A stretch of DNA of 10,188 nucleotides from 1-14-0-10-37-14 sp037130845. Lineage in GTDB: Bacteria > Patescibacteriota > Patescibacteriia > Patescibacteriales > Patescibacteriaceae. The notes beneath the pieces are model-generated. The model saw only the letters and a program-made list of their open reading frames with translations, had not been told where the DNA came from and did no database searches. Location: positions 1-10,188 of the forward strand of contig JBAXSE010000031.1 in NCBI GenBank assembly GCA_037130845.1, written 5' to 3'. This document shows, in pieces, positions 1-5,940 of this stretch; positions within the stretch are counted from its first letter, which is position 1, and each line of letters begins with the position of its first letter. A program made the position numbers and the translations under genes.

Positions 1-77
1 CCGCGAGTCTATTTGCAATTTAATAAATTGAGTACTTCCGCCCTTGTGGGGAGACCTCCGGGAGTACAGGAGGTAAA
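1..77 (+). repeat. E1: 77-nt hairpin-ended intergenic repeat, copy 1
   Basis: Copy of a repeat family found five times in this window. The left end reads CCGCGAGTCT. The right end has GGAG (50-53), then a hairpin with arms ACCTCCG (54-60) and AGGAGGT (68-74) around the loop GGAGTAC (61-67), then AAA (75-77). The innermost pair (G60/A68) is mismatched, so the stem is 6 bp. It ends 5 nt from the yebC stop codon, so relative to yebC it lies in the 3' flank with the hairpin nearest the gene. It starts at base 1 of the window and may extend outside. Length and both ends match the copies at 4022-4098 and 10016-10092. Confidence 0.85.
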
Positions 78-82
78 TGCGT

Positions 83-796
83 CTATTTCAAATTAGTATA
101 ATAATCCGAAACATCCTCACAGTCATCCAGCGCATCGATCAATTTCTCTACTTTCTCGCTGTCATTAGCGCTCAGCTCGATCTTTTCTTTGGCCACATAT
201 TCAATATCTGCCGCCTCAGTAACGATATGCTTGGACTCCAACAATTGCTTGATTTTCTGCAAATCGGCCATGGCCGTATAGATAGTCACACCCGCTTCTT
301 CATTGATGATATCATCGACTCCGGCATCGATCAGGCTCATTTCCAAATCATCCCAATCGACTTTCTTAGCCTCCTCGGCCGAAATAATAATGACGCCCTT
401 CTGGTCGAAGTTCCACATCACCGAACTCATCGAACCGTTATGCTTGTCAAAAATATGGCGGACATTGGCCGCCGTGCGGTTGCGGCTGTCGGTGAGGCAT
501 TTGACGATAAACTGGGATTGGGCCGGGCCCATGGCCTCGTAGACCAACTCTTCGATGGCCGCGCCGCCGCTTTCGCCGGTGCCGCGCTTGATGGCACGTT
601 CGATATTATCCTTAGGCATATTGACGGCGCGCGCCTTCTCGACCGCGATACGCAGCTGGAAATTAGTCTCGGGATCGCCTCCGCCGCGAGCAGCGATTGC
701 GATTATTTTTGCCACTTTAGTAAAGGCCGCGCCTCGCTTGGCATCAACTACGGCTTTGGCTCTTTTAGTAGTCGCCCACTTGGAATGTCCGGACAT
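83..796 (-). CDS. yebC: YebC/TACO1-family translation factor
   Basis: Full-length YebC/TACO1 protein of 237 aa. The N terminus MSGHSKW, the segment DAKRGAAFTK (residues 18-27), and KARAVNMPKDNIERAIKRG (54-72) are the family's diagnostic blocks, and the C terminus ends in the usual acidic D-V-x-x-Y-x-N type motif (residues 228-235). The family was long labelled a transcriptional regulator; later work on mitochondrial TACO1 and bacterial YebC supports a cytoplasmic role in relieving ribosome stalling, including at proline-rich stretches. The start at 796 is chosen because the conserved domain begins at residue 1. No Shine-Dalgarno is visible upstream; the leader is the 9-nt periodic array at 803-970. 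It follows lgt on the same strand after 264 nt, so co-transcription through the array is possible. Stop is TAG. Confidence 0.96.
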   Translation of the reverse strand: MSGHSKWATTKRAKAVVDAKRGAAFTKVAKIIAIAARGGGDPETNFQLRIAVEKARAVNMPKDNIERAIKRGTGESGGAAIEELVYEAMGPAQSQFIVKCLTDSRNRTAANVRHIFDKHNGSMSSVMWNFDQKGVIIISAEEAKKVDWDDLEMSLIDAGVDDIINEEAGVTIYTAMADLQKIKQLLESKHIVTEAADIEYVAKEKIELSANDSEKVEKLIDALDDCEDVSDYYTNLK

Positions 797-802
797 AGAG
801 TA

Positions 803-970
803 AGTTTATAAAGTTTGTAAAGTTTATAAAGTTCTTAAAGTTAGTGGAACCGGGGAACTTTTATTGATTGATAAAGTTTGTAAAGTCTATAAAGTTAGTG
901 GAATTGGAGAATTTTTATTAGTTTATAAAATTCTTAAAGTTAAAGGAATAATAATATAAAATTTATAAAG
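803..970 (+). repeat. AT-rich 9-nt periodic tandem array (TTTATAAAG type)
   Basis: Degenerate 9-mers of the type TTTATAAAG, TTTGTAAAG, TCTATAAAG and TTCTTAAAG are laid end to end, interrupted by variants starting TTAGTGGAA. The motif AAAGTTAGTGGAA begins at 837 and again at 891, with a diverged form (AAAGTTAAAGGAA) at 936. The intervals of 54 and 45 nt are exact multiples of nine, so the register holds across the interruptions. A last unit at 961-970 is out of register. The array fills the space upstream of yebC and must contain or replace its promoter and leader. No gene is visible in 797-1060. Confidence 0.85.
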
Positions 971-1002
971 TTTGAGCATTTTTAAAATCCCCAACTCAAT
1001 TA

Positions 1003-1038
1003 ACTTTATAGACTTTATAAACTTTACGGACTTTATGA
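1003..1038 (-). repeat. Inverted continuation of the 9-nt array
   Basis: Four consecutive 9-mers on the plus strand (ACTTTATAG, ACTTTATAA, ACTTTACGG, ACTTTATGA) are the reverse complement of the 803-970 unit. The two blocks therefore face each other across about 32 nt and could pair as a long AT-rich hairpin or cruciform. It begins 23 nt beyond the lgt stop. Confidence 0.8.
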
Positions 1039-1060
1039 ACTCATTATTACCACAGTGGAC

Positions 1061-1903
1061 TTATTTTGCAAGACTGGCGTCTGTCGTCTTGGCTTTGACA
1101 ACTTTTAATTGCTGCCAAACATACCACACCAGGGCAAAGGCTATGAAAAACAGAGAAACAACTTGCGGCCAACGCAAGCCCAAGACCAAGGGCGTGTAAT
1201 CAACACGCAAAGATTCCATCAAAAAACGGATCATTGAATAACCGGCGATATAGCCGGCGATAGCCAGATTGGCCCAAGGCTTACTGTTTTTCGCCAAAGC
1301 CCTTTTAGCAAATTGCCACAAAATTAAAAATAATAGCAGATCAGCCAACGATTCATACAGAAACACCGGATGGAAATAGCTAGCCGTCTGGTAAGCGGCT
1401 CCTCGCCAAACTGGCTCAATCGGGATACCCCAAGGCAGATTAGTAGGACGGCCGAATAGTTCTTGATTAAAATAATTACCCCAACGACCTATAGCCTGGC
1501 CTAGAGGCAAAACCCCGGCTAGGGCCGCCGTCATAAACCTAAAATTCATAGCATGCCGGCGAGCGAACAAATATAAAGTTAGCGCCCCTGCCAACACTGC
1601 GCCGTGGATAGCCAGTCCACCCTGCCAAATCGCTGGAATTTCGTTTAGGTGATGGCTATAATATGCCCATTGGACAGCCACATGATAGAGCCGAGCGCCA
1701 ATCAAAGCGCTAATTACCAAATAAAAAGCCAGATCAATCACCAAGTTGTCTCGCCATTTGGCTAGTCTTGCCAGACGATTAAGCGCAAACAGGGACGCTA
1801 AAATCGCCAAAACCATCAAAAGGCCGTACCAATAGATGTGCAAAGGGCCCAGAACTAAAGCAAGTCTAGTCGGCGGCCAAGTATGTAAGAAGTTGATATT
1901 CAT
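1061..1903 (-). CDS. lgt: Prolipoprotein diacylglyceryl transferase
   Basis: Integral membrane enzyme that transfers diacylglycerol from phosphatidylglycerol to the lipobox cysteine of prolipoproteins, the first step of lipoprotein maturation. The protein is 280 aa, normal for Lgt, with about seven hydrophobic segments. Visible signatures are Tyr26, the W-Q-G-G-L-x-I-H-G block with His100, the Lgt signature GRWGNYFNQELFG (residues 139-151, with Arg140 and Asn143), HPVFLYES (178-185), and Arg226/Glu230 in the last part, matching residues shown to be essential in E. coli Lgt. The start at 1903 is supported by a TATAAT box ending 11 nt upstream, which would give a nearly leaderless message; no Shine-Dalgarno is present. 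It shares its strand with yebC downstream and the small membrane protein upstream, the latter cut off by a terminator at 1937-1963. Confidence 0.97.
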   Translation of the reverse strand: MNINFLHTWPPTRLALVLGPLHIYWYGLLMVLAILASLFALNRLARLAKWRDNLVIDLAFYLVISALIGARLYHVAVQWAYYSHHLNEIPAIWQGGLAIHGAVLAGALTLYLFARRHAMNFRFMTAALAGVLPLGQAIGRWGNYFNQELFGRPTNLPWGIPIEPVWRGAAYQTASYFHPVFLYESLADLLLFLILWQFAKRALAKNSKPWANLAIAGYIAGYSMIRFLMESLRVDYTPLVLGLRWPQVVSLFFIAFALVWYVWQQLKVVKAKTTDASLAK

Positions 1904-1914
1904 AGAACATTTCT

Positions 1915-1920
1915 ATTATA
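1915..1920 (-). promoter_or_regulatory. Candidate -10 box of lgt
   Basis: The minus strand reads TATAAT here, a perfect -10 hexamer, 11 nt before the lgt ATG. Transcription would start around 1908, leaving a leader of about 5 nt. No good -35 is visible: the matching position falls in the poly-A/T edge of the terminator at 1937-1963. This is an inference from spacing. Confidence 0.45.
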
Positions 1921-1936
1921 CACCCTTAACCATAAT

Positions 1937-1963
1937 AAAAAAGCCCCGCATCGGCGAGGCTTT
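1937..1963 (-). terminator. Intrinsic terminator of the small membrane protein gene
   Basis: Arms AGCCCCGC (1942-1949) and GCGAGGCT (1954-1961) pair around ATCG with one C/A mismatch. On the minus strand the stem is followed by a run of six T, 23 nt after the stop of the gene at 1986-2231. It is also T-flanked on the plus strand, but no plus-strand gene ends here. Confidence 0.8.
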
Positions 1964-1985
1964 CTTGATAGCATTGCGCTATTTT

Positions 1986-2231
1986 CTATTCATTATTCCC
2001 TAAATAGTACTCCAATTTACCGTTTTCACGATAAATGCCCAGGTGTTCAGACAGCCAACAGAGGCCTAATCCAAGCGCCAAGCAGAGCGTGCCATAGAAT
2101 ACTTGGTCAAACAACATTGACAAAAACTGGGTATCCGGCAAATTTGAATCGATATTGCTGGCGTATAAACACAAAGCGGTAACTACGGCTAAAATGCCGA
2201 TATATCTCAAAATACTGTTAATCAAAGGCAT
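1986..2231 (-). CDS. Small two-helix membrane protein, unknown function
   Basis: Predicted protein of 81 aa that I do not recognise. Two hydrophobic segments (about residues 8-25 and 45-61) are joined by a short polar loop with several Asp residues, and the C-terminal 20 residues are polar, so both ends probably lie on the same side of the membrane. It is a convincing gene despite its size: a Shine-Dalgarno AGGAG lies 6 nt before the ATG, a near-consensus sigma-70-type promoter lies upstream (TTGACA, 17 nt, TATTAT), and an intrinsic terminator follows the TAG stop. It is therefore an independent transcript, divergent from the LCP gene. A 12-bp inverted repeat overlaps its promoter and leader and suggests regulation. 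Confidence 0.8.
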   Translation of the reverse strand: MPLINSILRYIGILAVVTALCLYASNIDSNLPDTQFLSMLFDQVFYGTLCLALGLGLCWLSEHLGIYRENGKLEYYLGNNE

Positions 2232-2244
2232 TTTTTGCTCCTAA

Positions 2245-2301
2245 ATTGATAAATGTACTATTTTTTATTTATTATATTTACATAATAGCACATTTATCAA
2301 T
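2245..2301. promoter_or_regulatory. 12-bp inverted repeat, candidate operator
   Basis: ATTGATAAATGT (2245-2256) and its exact reverse complement ACATTTATCAAT (2290-2301) are separated by 33 nt. The right arm sits in the -35/-10 spacer of the leftward promoter (2282-2310); the left arm sits just upstream of the Shine-Dalgarno of the small membrane protein gene. Only the left arm would be transcribed, so a paired protein-binding site on DNA is more likely than an RNA hairpin. No binding protein can be named. Confidence 0.5.
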
Positions 2302-2310
2302 ATTTGTCAA
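2282..2310 (-). promoter_or_regulatory. Sigma-70-type promoter for the small membrane protein gene
   Basis: On the minus strand there is TTGACA (2305-2310), a 17-nt spacer and TATTAT (2282-2287): a perfect -35 and a 5/6 -10 at ideal spacing. The start site would be near 2275, with a leader of about 45 nt carrying AGGAG. Confidence 0.8.
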
Positions 2311-2331
2311 TAGCCAATAAATCGAAGTCTC

Positions 2332-2360
2332 TTGCCAAAACAAAATAAATGTATTACAAT
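2332..2360 (+). promoter_or_regulatory. Sigma-70-type promoter for the LCP gene
   Basis: TTGCCA (2332-2337), a 17-nt spacer and TACAAT (2355-2360). The start site would be near 2367, only about 17 nt before the ATG at 2384, and this short leader has no Shine-Dalgarno. It is back to back with the promoter at 2282-2310. Confidence 0.7.
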
Positions 2361-2383
2361 TTTGTTTGTAAATTAGCCAAATT

Positions 2384-3892
2384 ATGTACGACAAAGAACC
2401 GTACGTCCGCGATAACATCTCGGGCGAACACCACATATTAGACAAAATACCCGCCCATCCAGGGGCCTATCCGCTAGATTTACCAAAACGGCCCTGGCTG
2501 CAAAGCATCATGATCAAACTGGGTAAGATATCCGCTTACACCCTGGTTTTTTTTGTAGTGCTTTTTGTAGCCTTTTATCTGCACGGCAGTTCTACTAAGA
2601 ATGACAGCCTAGCTTGGATTAACTATATCCCGATCATCGGCCAAATCAAACAAATGGCCGAAGGTTCTTCCGCTCCCTTGCGCGGTGAAGAACGCGGACG
2701 AATCAATATTCTAATCCTAGGCATTGGCGGCAAAGGCCACGATGGCGCGGAGCTAACCGATACCATGATGGTTATGAGCTTTGATACCGCCAGCAGAAAA
2801 GTTTCTTTGCTGTCTGTCCCTCGAGATTTATCCGTACCAATCGAAAGTATGGGCTGGCGCAAGATCAATAGCGTCAACGCACTCAGCGAACAGAAATCAC
2901 CAGGCTCCGGCGGCACGGCTGCCAGCCAAGCGATTTCCAATGTACTAGCCGCGCCAATAGATTATTACGTCAAGGTTGATTTTGACGGCTTCGTCAAGCT
3001 TATCGATCAAATGGGCGGGCTAGACGTCTGCGTCGATAATACATTCGATGATATGACCTACCCGGCTGACGGCCAAGAAGATAATCCTATTTACGCCAAC
3101 CGCTATGAACACTTGCATTTTGAAAAAGGCTGCCAAAAAATGAATGGCACCGTAGCGCTCAAGTATGCCAGATCCCGCCATTCCTTTGGAGCCGAGGGCA
3201 CCGATTTCGCTCGCGCCAGAAGGCAGCAAAAGATTATCGAAGCGGTCAAAGAACGCCTGCTATCAAAAGATACTATTTTTAATCCGTCGCTAATAGCATC
3301 AATGATCAGCAACCTGACATCCCATATCGATTCCAATATGAAGATTTGGGAAATGGCCAAGCTATGGACCTTAGTCAAAGATGTCAAACGTGAAGATATA
3401 GCTACTAAAGTGCTTTCCAATTCCCCTGAAGGCCTATTAATGGATACGGTCGGCGAAGGCGGCGCCTATCTGCTGATGCCGCGCACCGGCAACTTTAGCG
3501 AAGTGCAATATCTATTCAAGAATATCTTTAGCGCGCCGGCCTCACCCGAAACGATAGTTAAATCAGATAACGTCAAAATACAAGTGATGAACGGGACCTG
3601 GATTAACGGTCTGGCCTCCAAAATGGCAGTCGATCTAGAAAAGATGGGCTTTAAGGTTGTGGGCCTGGCCAATTCCAGCCGCCAAGACTTCGAAACTTCG
3701 GTCATCTACGATCTGACTTTCGGCCAAAAGGAACAAGCGCTCAAGCTGCTCAAAGAAAAAACCGGCGCCAACGTCAGCTTCAATATGCCGGACTGGCTCA
3801 AAGACGACTTGGCCAAATACATCACAGCTAATAAATCAGATCATCCGGAGCTAGTGTTGATACTCGGCACAGACGCTAATAAAGCGGAGTGA
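2384..3892 (+). CDS. LytR-CpsA-Psr (LCP) family glycopolymer transferase with LytR_C domain
   Basis: Protein of 502 aa. LCP proteins transfer undecaprenyl-pyrophosphate-linked glycopolymers to peptidoglycan or, in some lineages, to surface proteins. Order of parts: cytoplasmic N terminus (1-47), one membrane helix (about 48-67), LCP catalytic domain (about 105-290) and a C-terminal LytR_C domain (about 396-497). LCP hallmarks are visible: Asp126 in TDTMM, the S-V-P-R-D motif with Arg147, and the Y-A-R-S-R segment (261-265) followed by Asp274, Arg277 and Arg279/280, the expected pyrophosphate and Mg2+ contacts. The only two cysteines, Cys216 and Cys250, lie in the external domain and could form a disulfide, as known in some actinobacterial LCPs. 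No other cell-wall glycopolymer gene is next to it. It is followed after 7 nt by repeat E3 with no ordinary terminator, so read-through towards der is possible. Confidence 0.93.
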   Translation: MYDKEPYVRDNISGEHHILDKIPAHPGAYPLDLPKRPWLQSIMIKLGKISAYTLVFFVVLFVAFYLHGSSTKNDSLAWINYIPIIGQIKQMAEGSSAPLRGEERGRINILILGIGGKGHDGAELTDTMMVMSFDTASRKVSLLSVPRDLSVPIESMGWRKINSVNALSEQKSPGSGGTAASQAISNVLAAPIDYYVKVDFDGFVKLIDQMGGLDVCVDNTFDDMTYPADGQEDNPIYANRYEHLHFEKGCQKMNGTVALKYARSRHSFGAEGTDFARARRQQKIIEAVKERLLSKDTIFNPSLIASMISNLTSHIDSNMKIWEMAKLWTLVKDVKREDIATKVLSNSPEGLLMDTVGEGGAYLLMPRTGNFSEVQYLFKNIFSAPASPETIVKSDNVKIQVMNGTWINGLASKMAVDLEKMGFKVVGLANSSRQDFETSVIYDLTFGQKEQALKLLKEKTGANVSFNMPDWLKDDLAKYITANKSDHPELVLILGTDANKAE

Positions 3893-3899
3893 TTCAGGA

Positions 3900-3927
3900 T
3901 TTACCTCCGGTACTCCCGGAGGTCTCC
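3900..3927 (-). repeat. E3: hairpin end of the intergenic repeat, inverted relative to E2
   Basis: On the plus strand: TTT (3900-3902), arm ACCTCCG (3903-3909), loop GTACTCC (3910-3916), arm CGGAGGT (3917-3923), CTCC (3924-3927). This is the hairpin end of the family in reverse orientation, 7 nt after the LCP stop. The rest of the 77-nt unit is not recognisable directly downstream. A stretch at about 3993-4027 (AATTCAA ... CAATTT ... TCGCGA) weakly resembles the missing tail, so the copy may be split by about 50 nt of AT-rich sequence and meet E2 at the palindrome TCGCGA (4022-4027). I see nothing else in 3931-4021. Confidence 0.75.
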
Positions 3928-4021
3928 TGGATTAGCAGTTGTGTGAAGAATATTAAAATTTTATTAAAAACTTTCCAATTACTTAAAGTTCGTCCCCAAT
4001 TCAATTCCGCAATTTCGTTTC

Positions 4022-4098
4022 TCGCGACTCTGACTAAGATTTGCGTTAATATGCGTACTGGTCTTTGTTGGGAGACCTCCGGGAGTACCGGAGGTAAA
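4022..4098 (+). repeat. E2: 77-nt hairpin-ended repeat upstream of der
   Basis: Starts TCGCGACTCT (4022-4031) and ends with GGAG (4071-4074), arm ACCTCCG (4075-4081), loop GGAGTAC (4082-4088), arm CGGAGGT (4089-4095) and AAA (4096-4098). The length is exactly that of E1 and E4. The interior (4032-4065) is diverged, but GTACT at 4055-4059 is kept. Together with E3 it forms an inverted pair with hairpins facing outwards. The right arm carries the der Shine-Dalgarno. Confidence 0.85.
4075..4095 (+). promoter_or_regulatory. Hairpin enclosing the der Shine-Dalgarno
   Basis: The strong Shine-Dalgarno GGAGG (4090-4094) stands 12 nt before the der ATG and is the 3' arm of the E2 hairpin, fully paired with the anti-Shine-Dalgarno-like ACCTCC of the 5' arm (7 perfect pairs). 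If der mRNA includes this region, ribosome access would require the stem to open. That it is regulatory is an inference; the pairing and position are seen directly. Confidence 0.55.
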
Positions 4099-4106
4099 TA
4101 CTACAT

Positions 4107-5549
4107 ATGCTCGCAAAACAATTAGACAAACAGCTGCCGACGGTCGTACTGGTAGGACGGACAAATGTGGGCAAATCAACCCTCTTCAACGCTTTGATCG
4201 AAAAGAAAAAAGCGTTGGTTTCTGATATCGCCGGCACCACCCGCGATGCCAATATCGGACAAGTCTCTTGGCAAAATCAGGAGTTCACTTTGATAGATAC
4301 TGGCGGCTTCATGGACTTCGAATTCCTGCGCAATAAAAAAAGCGAGGCCGAAACCATCGACGAAAAAGTGCAGAAGCAGGCGCGCGATTTTTTGACCCGC
4401 GCCGATTTGGTCTTGTTTATGGTAGACAACAAGGACGGCCTGCTGGCCGACGATGCCGCCATCGCCAAAGTGCTCAAGAAAATATTACCAGAAAAAAATA
4501 AACTATTCCTAGTCGTCAATAAGGTCGATTCCGGACGCTATCGCAATGAGTCCAGCGCCTTTTTCAAACTCAACCTGGGCGAGCCTCATCTGGTCTCGGC
4601 GGCTACCGGCTCCGGTACCGGTGACTTATTGGACGACATCACTAATCGATTAGTCAACTGGCAAGCTCCGGCCAATGCCCCCGCGCCGATACCCGAAGGC
4701 GGCAATGAGATCCGCGCTTGTCTGCTAGGCAAGCCGAATGTCGGCAAATCCAGTCTGCTCAATGCTATCCTGGGCTATGACCGCGTCATCGTCAGTCCGG
4801 AGGCCCACACCACCCGCGAACCGCAGGACATGGTGCTGACTTATAAAAAACAAACAATTCGTCTAGTCGACACCGCCGGCATCCACCGCCAAGGCCTCAA
4901 GGGTGGCTCCAAAAAAGCCAAAGACGCTCTCAGCAAACGATTGGAGCATCGTGGCATCGAAGCCAGTCTGCGCACCCTGGATCAATCCGATATCGCCATC
5001 TTAGTCCTGGATATTAATGAAGGTCTAACCAAGCAAGATGTCCGCCTGGTCGAACAGATTATCGAGCACCGCAAGAGCCTGCTGATCATCGCCAACAAAT
5101 GGGACCTAGTCAAAGATCGCGACACCAAAAAACATACACAAGATATCCACAAGACTATCCCCTTCGCCCATTTCGCTCCTATCCAATTTATCAGTGCCAA
5201 GACCCACGAGAAGGTAGACAAGGTATTAGACCAGGTCATCAAACTGGATCACAACCGCCATCTCTTTGTGCCACAGTCAGAGCTCGACCCCTTCATCAAA
5301 TATTGCGTGTCCAAGCATCTGCCGACCAAAGGCAAAGGCCAACGCTACCCTAGAGTACGTGGCTTTCGCCAAACCGGCACCAACCCGCCCGAATTCGCCG
5401 TCAAGGTCGGCGCCAAGGAATATCTGGCCGACTCTTACCTGGGCTTCCTCACCAACCGCTTGCGCGAACGCTACGAACTGACCGGCACGCCGGTCAAGAT
5501 GTGGGTCGAAAAGAACGCCTCAGTTCATGGCAAGGCAGACGTTGATTAA
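4107..5549 (+). CDS. der: Ribosome-assembly GTPase Der (EngA)
   Basis: Double GTPase that acts in maturation of the 50S ribosomal subunit. The protein is 480 aa. First G domain: P-loop GRTNVGKST (17-25), TTRD (44-47), DTGG (64-67), NKVD (138-141). Second G domain: GKPNVGKSS (208-216), TTRE (235-238, Glu where Asp is usual), DTAG (255-258), NKWD (330-333). A C-terminal KH-like domain (about 385-470) completes the family architecture. The linker around residues 185-200 is rich in Ala and Pro. The start is supported by the GGAGG at 4090-4094 and by the first P-loop beginning at residue 17. No convincing promoter is seen between the LCP gene and der; the 214-nt gap is occupied by the inverted repeat pair E3/E2. 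A 14-bp hairpin at 5606-5638 follows. Confidence 0.97.
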   Translation: MLAKQLDKQLPTVVLVGRTNVGKSTLFNALIEKKKALVSDIAGTTRDANIGQVSWQNQEFTLIDTGGFMDFEFLRNKKSEAETIDEKVQKQARDFLTRADLVLFMVDNKDGLLADDAAIAKVLKKILPEKNKLFLVVNKVDSGRYRNESSAFFKLNLGEPHLVSAATGSGTGDLLDDITNRLVNWQAPANAPAPIPEGGNEIRACLLGKPNVGKSSLLNAILGYDRVIVSPEAHTTREPQDMVLTYKKQTIRLVDTAGIHRQGLKGGSKKAKDALSKRLEHRGIEASLRTLDQSDIAILVLDINEGLTKQDVRLVEQIIEHRKSLLIIANKWDLVKDRDTKKHTQDIHKTIPFAHFAPIQFISAKTHEKVDKVLDQVIKLDHNRHLFVPQSELDPFIKYCVSKHLPTKGKGQRYPRVRGFRQTGTNPPEFAVKVGAKEYLADSYLGFLTNRLRERYELTGTPVKMWVEKNASVHGKADVD

Positions 5550-5605
5550 TGACCAATGATGGAGTCGCAAGCGACATTTTGATTTAAAATCCTTGCAATA
5601 ATATG

Positions 5606-5640
5606 ATTAAACCGCTAAAATGACTTTAGCGGTTTAATTT
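5606..5640 (+). terminator. Probable terminator after der
   Basis: Perfect 14-bp stem, ATTAAACCGCTAAA (5606-5619) with its complement at 5625-5638, loop ATGAC, followed by a T-rich but broken tract. It lies 56 nt after the der stop and 18 nt before the next start. The GC core is only 5 bp, so termination may be partial. Confidence 0.6.
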
Positions 5641-5658
5641 ATTCTATTTGTAAACAAT

Positions 5659-5868
5659 ATGAGCAAAAAATCCTTGGGTATTATCTTGATTATAGTCTCT
5701 TTAACTATCTTGATTTCTGCTCCCGCTATCGGGCCTTTTTTAAACGGAAATAATTCTGCTTCCATGAGCGATGGGTCTCTTTTAGGAGGCTGGGTGCTAA
5801 CAGCAATTATAGCACTTCCCCTTGGCTTAGTAGGATTACTACTGTTACTTTTGCCAAATAAAAAATAA
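5659..5868 (+). CDS. Small two-helix membrane protein, unknown function
   Basis: Predicted protein of 69 aa that I do not recognise. It begins MSKKS, then a hydrophobic segment (about 6-25), a loop rich in Gly, Ser and Asn (26-42), a second hydrophobic segment (about 43-66) ending in a Leu run, and the basic tail NKK. Lysines at both ends suggest that both termini face the cytoplasm. No Shine-Dalgarno and no clear promoter are visible; it follows the der terminator closely and lies 72 nt before pth. Short ATTGGTCATT motifs flank it on both sides in inverted orientation (5548-5557 and 5885-5935). It is supported mainly by the clean amphipathic pattern and lack of a competing gene, so confidence is moderate. 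Confidence 0.6.
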   Translation: MSKKSLGIILIIVSLTILISAPAIGPFLNGNNSASMSDGSLLGGWVLTAIIALPLGLVGLLLLLLPNKK

Positions 5869-5884
5869 AAACTCCCCATTCCAA

Positions 5885-5935
5885 AATTGGTCATTGCTTG
5901 TCCGCCTCGGGCGGGGTCATTAGGAATTGGTCATT
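5885..5935. repeat. Short direct repeats AATTGGTCATT around a GC-rich hairpin
   Basis: AATTGGTCATT occurs at 5885-5895 and 5925-5935 (period 40), with a third GGTCATT at 5915-5921. Between them lies a perfect 5-bp GC palindrome, CCGCC (5902-5906), TCG, GGCGG (5910-5914). An inverted copy, AATGACCAAT, overlaps the der stop at 5548-5557. It occupies the whole space between the small membrane protein and pth, and no T-run makes it a terminator. Confidence 0.65.
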
Positions 5936-5940
5936 AATTT

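Noticed and set aside
50..77. Repeat hairpins as ordinary intrinsic terminators
   Set aside because: In neither orientation is the stem followed by a T run: it is AAA on one side and CTCCCC on the other. The T triplet precedes the stem in gene orientation.
77..811. A 244-aa open frame on the plus strand across yebC, starting AAATG just after AGGAGG of repeat E1
   Set aside because: It is wholly antisense to yebC, which has unmistakable family motifs; the Shine-Dalgarno-like sequence is part of the repeat hairpin and only 3 nt from the ATG; the protein resembles nothing known to me.
972..1199. A 75-aa plus-strand open frame over the 9-mer array and the lgt 3' end
   Set aside because: The first half is translated periodic repeat and the second is antisense to lgt.
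3900..4098. Repeats as integron attC sites or a CRISPR array
   Set aside because: No RYYRAAC/GTTRRRY core pairs, no cassette ORFs with regular spacing, no integrase; repeat spacing and orientation do not fit CRISPR.
3889..4125. A 78-aa open frame between the LCP gene and der
   Set aside because: It runs through both repeat copies and the low-complexity gap, has no Shine-Dalgarno or promoter, and overlaps both neighbours.
5562..5575. GAGTCGCAA after der as another copy of the 77-nt repeat
   Set aside because: Nine bases match the outer end of E5, but no hairpin end lies within 80 nt on either side; it is also a small palindrome (GTCGC-AA-GCGAC) and may be chance.
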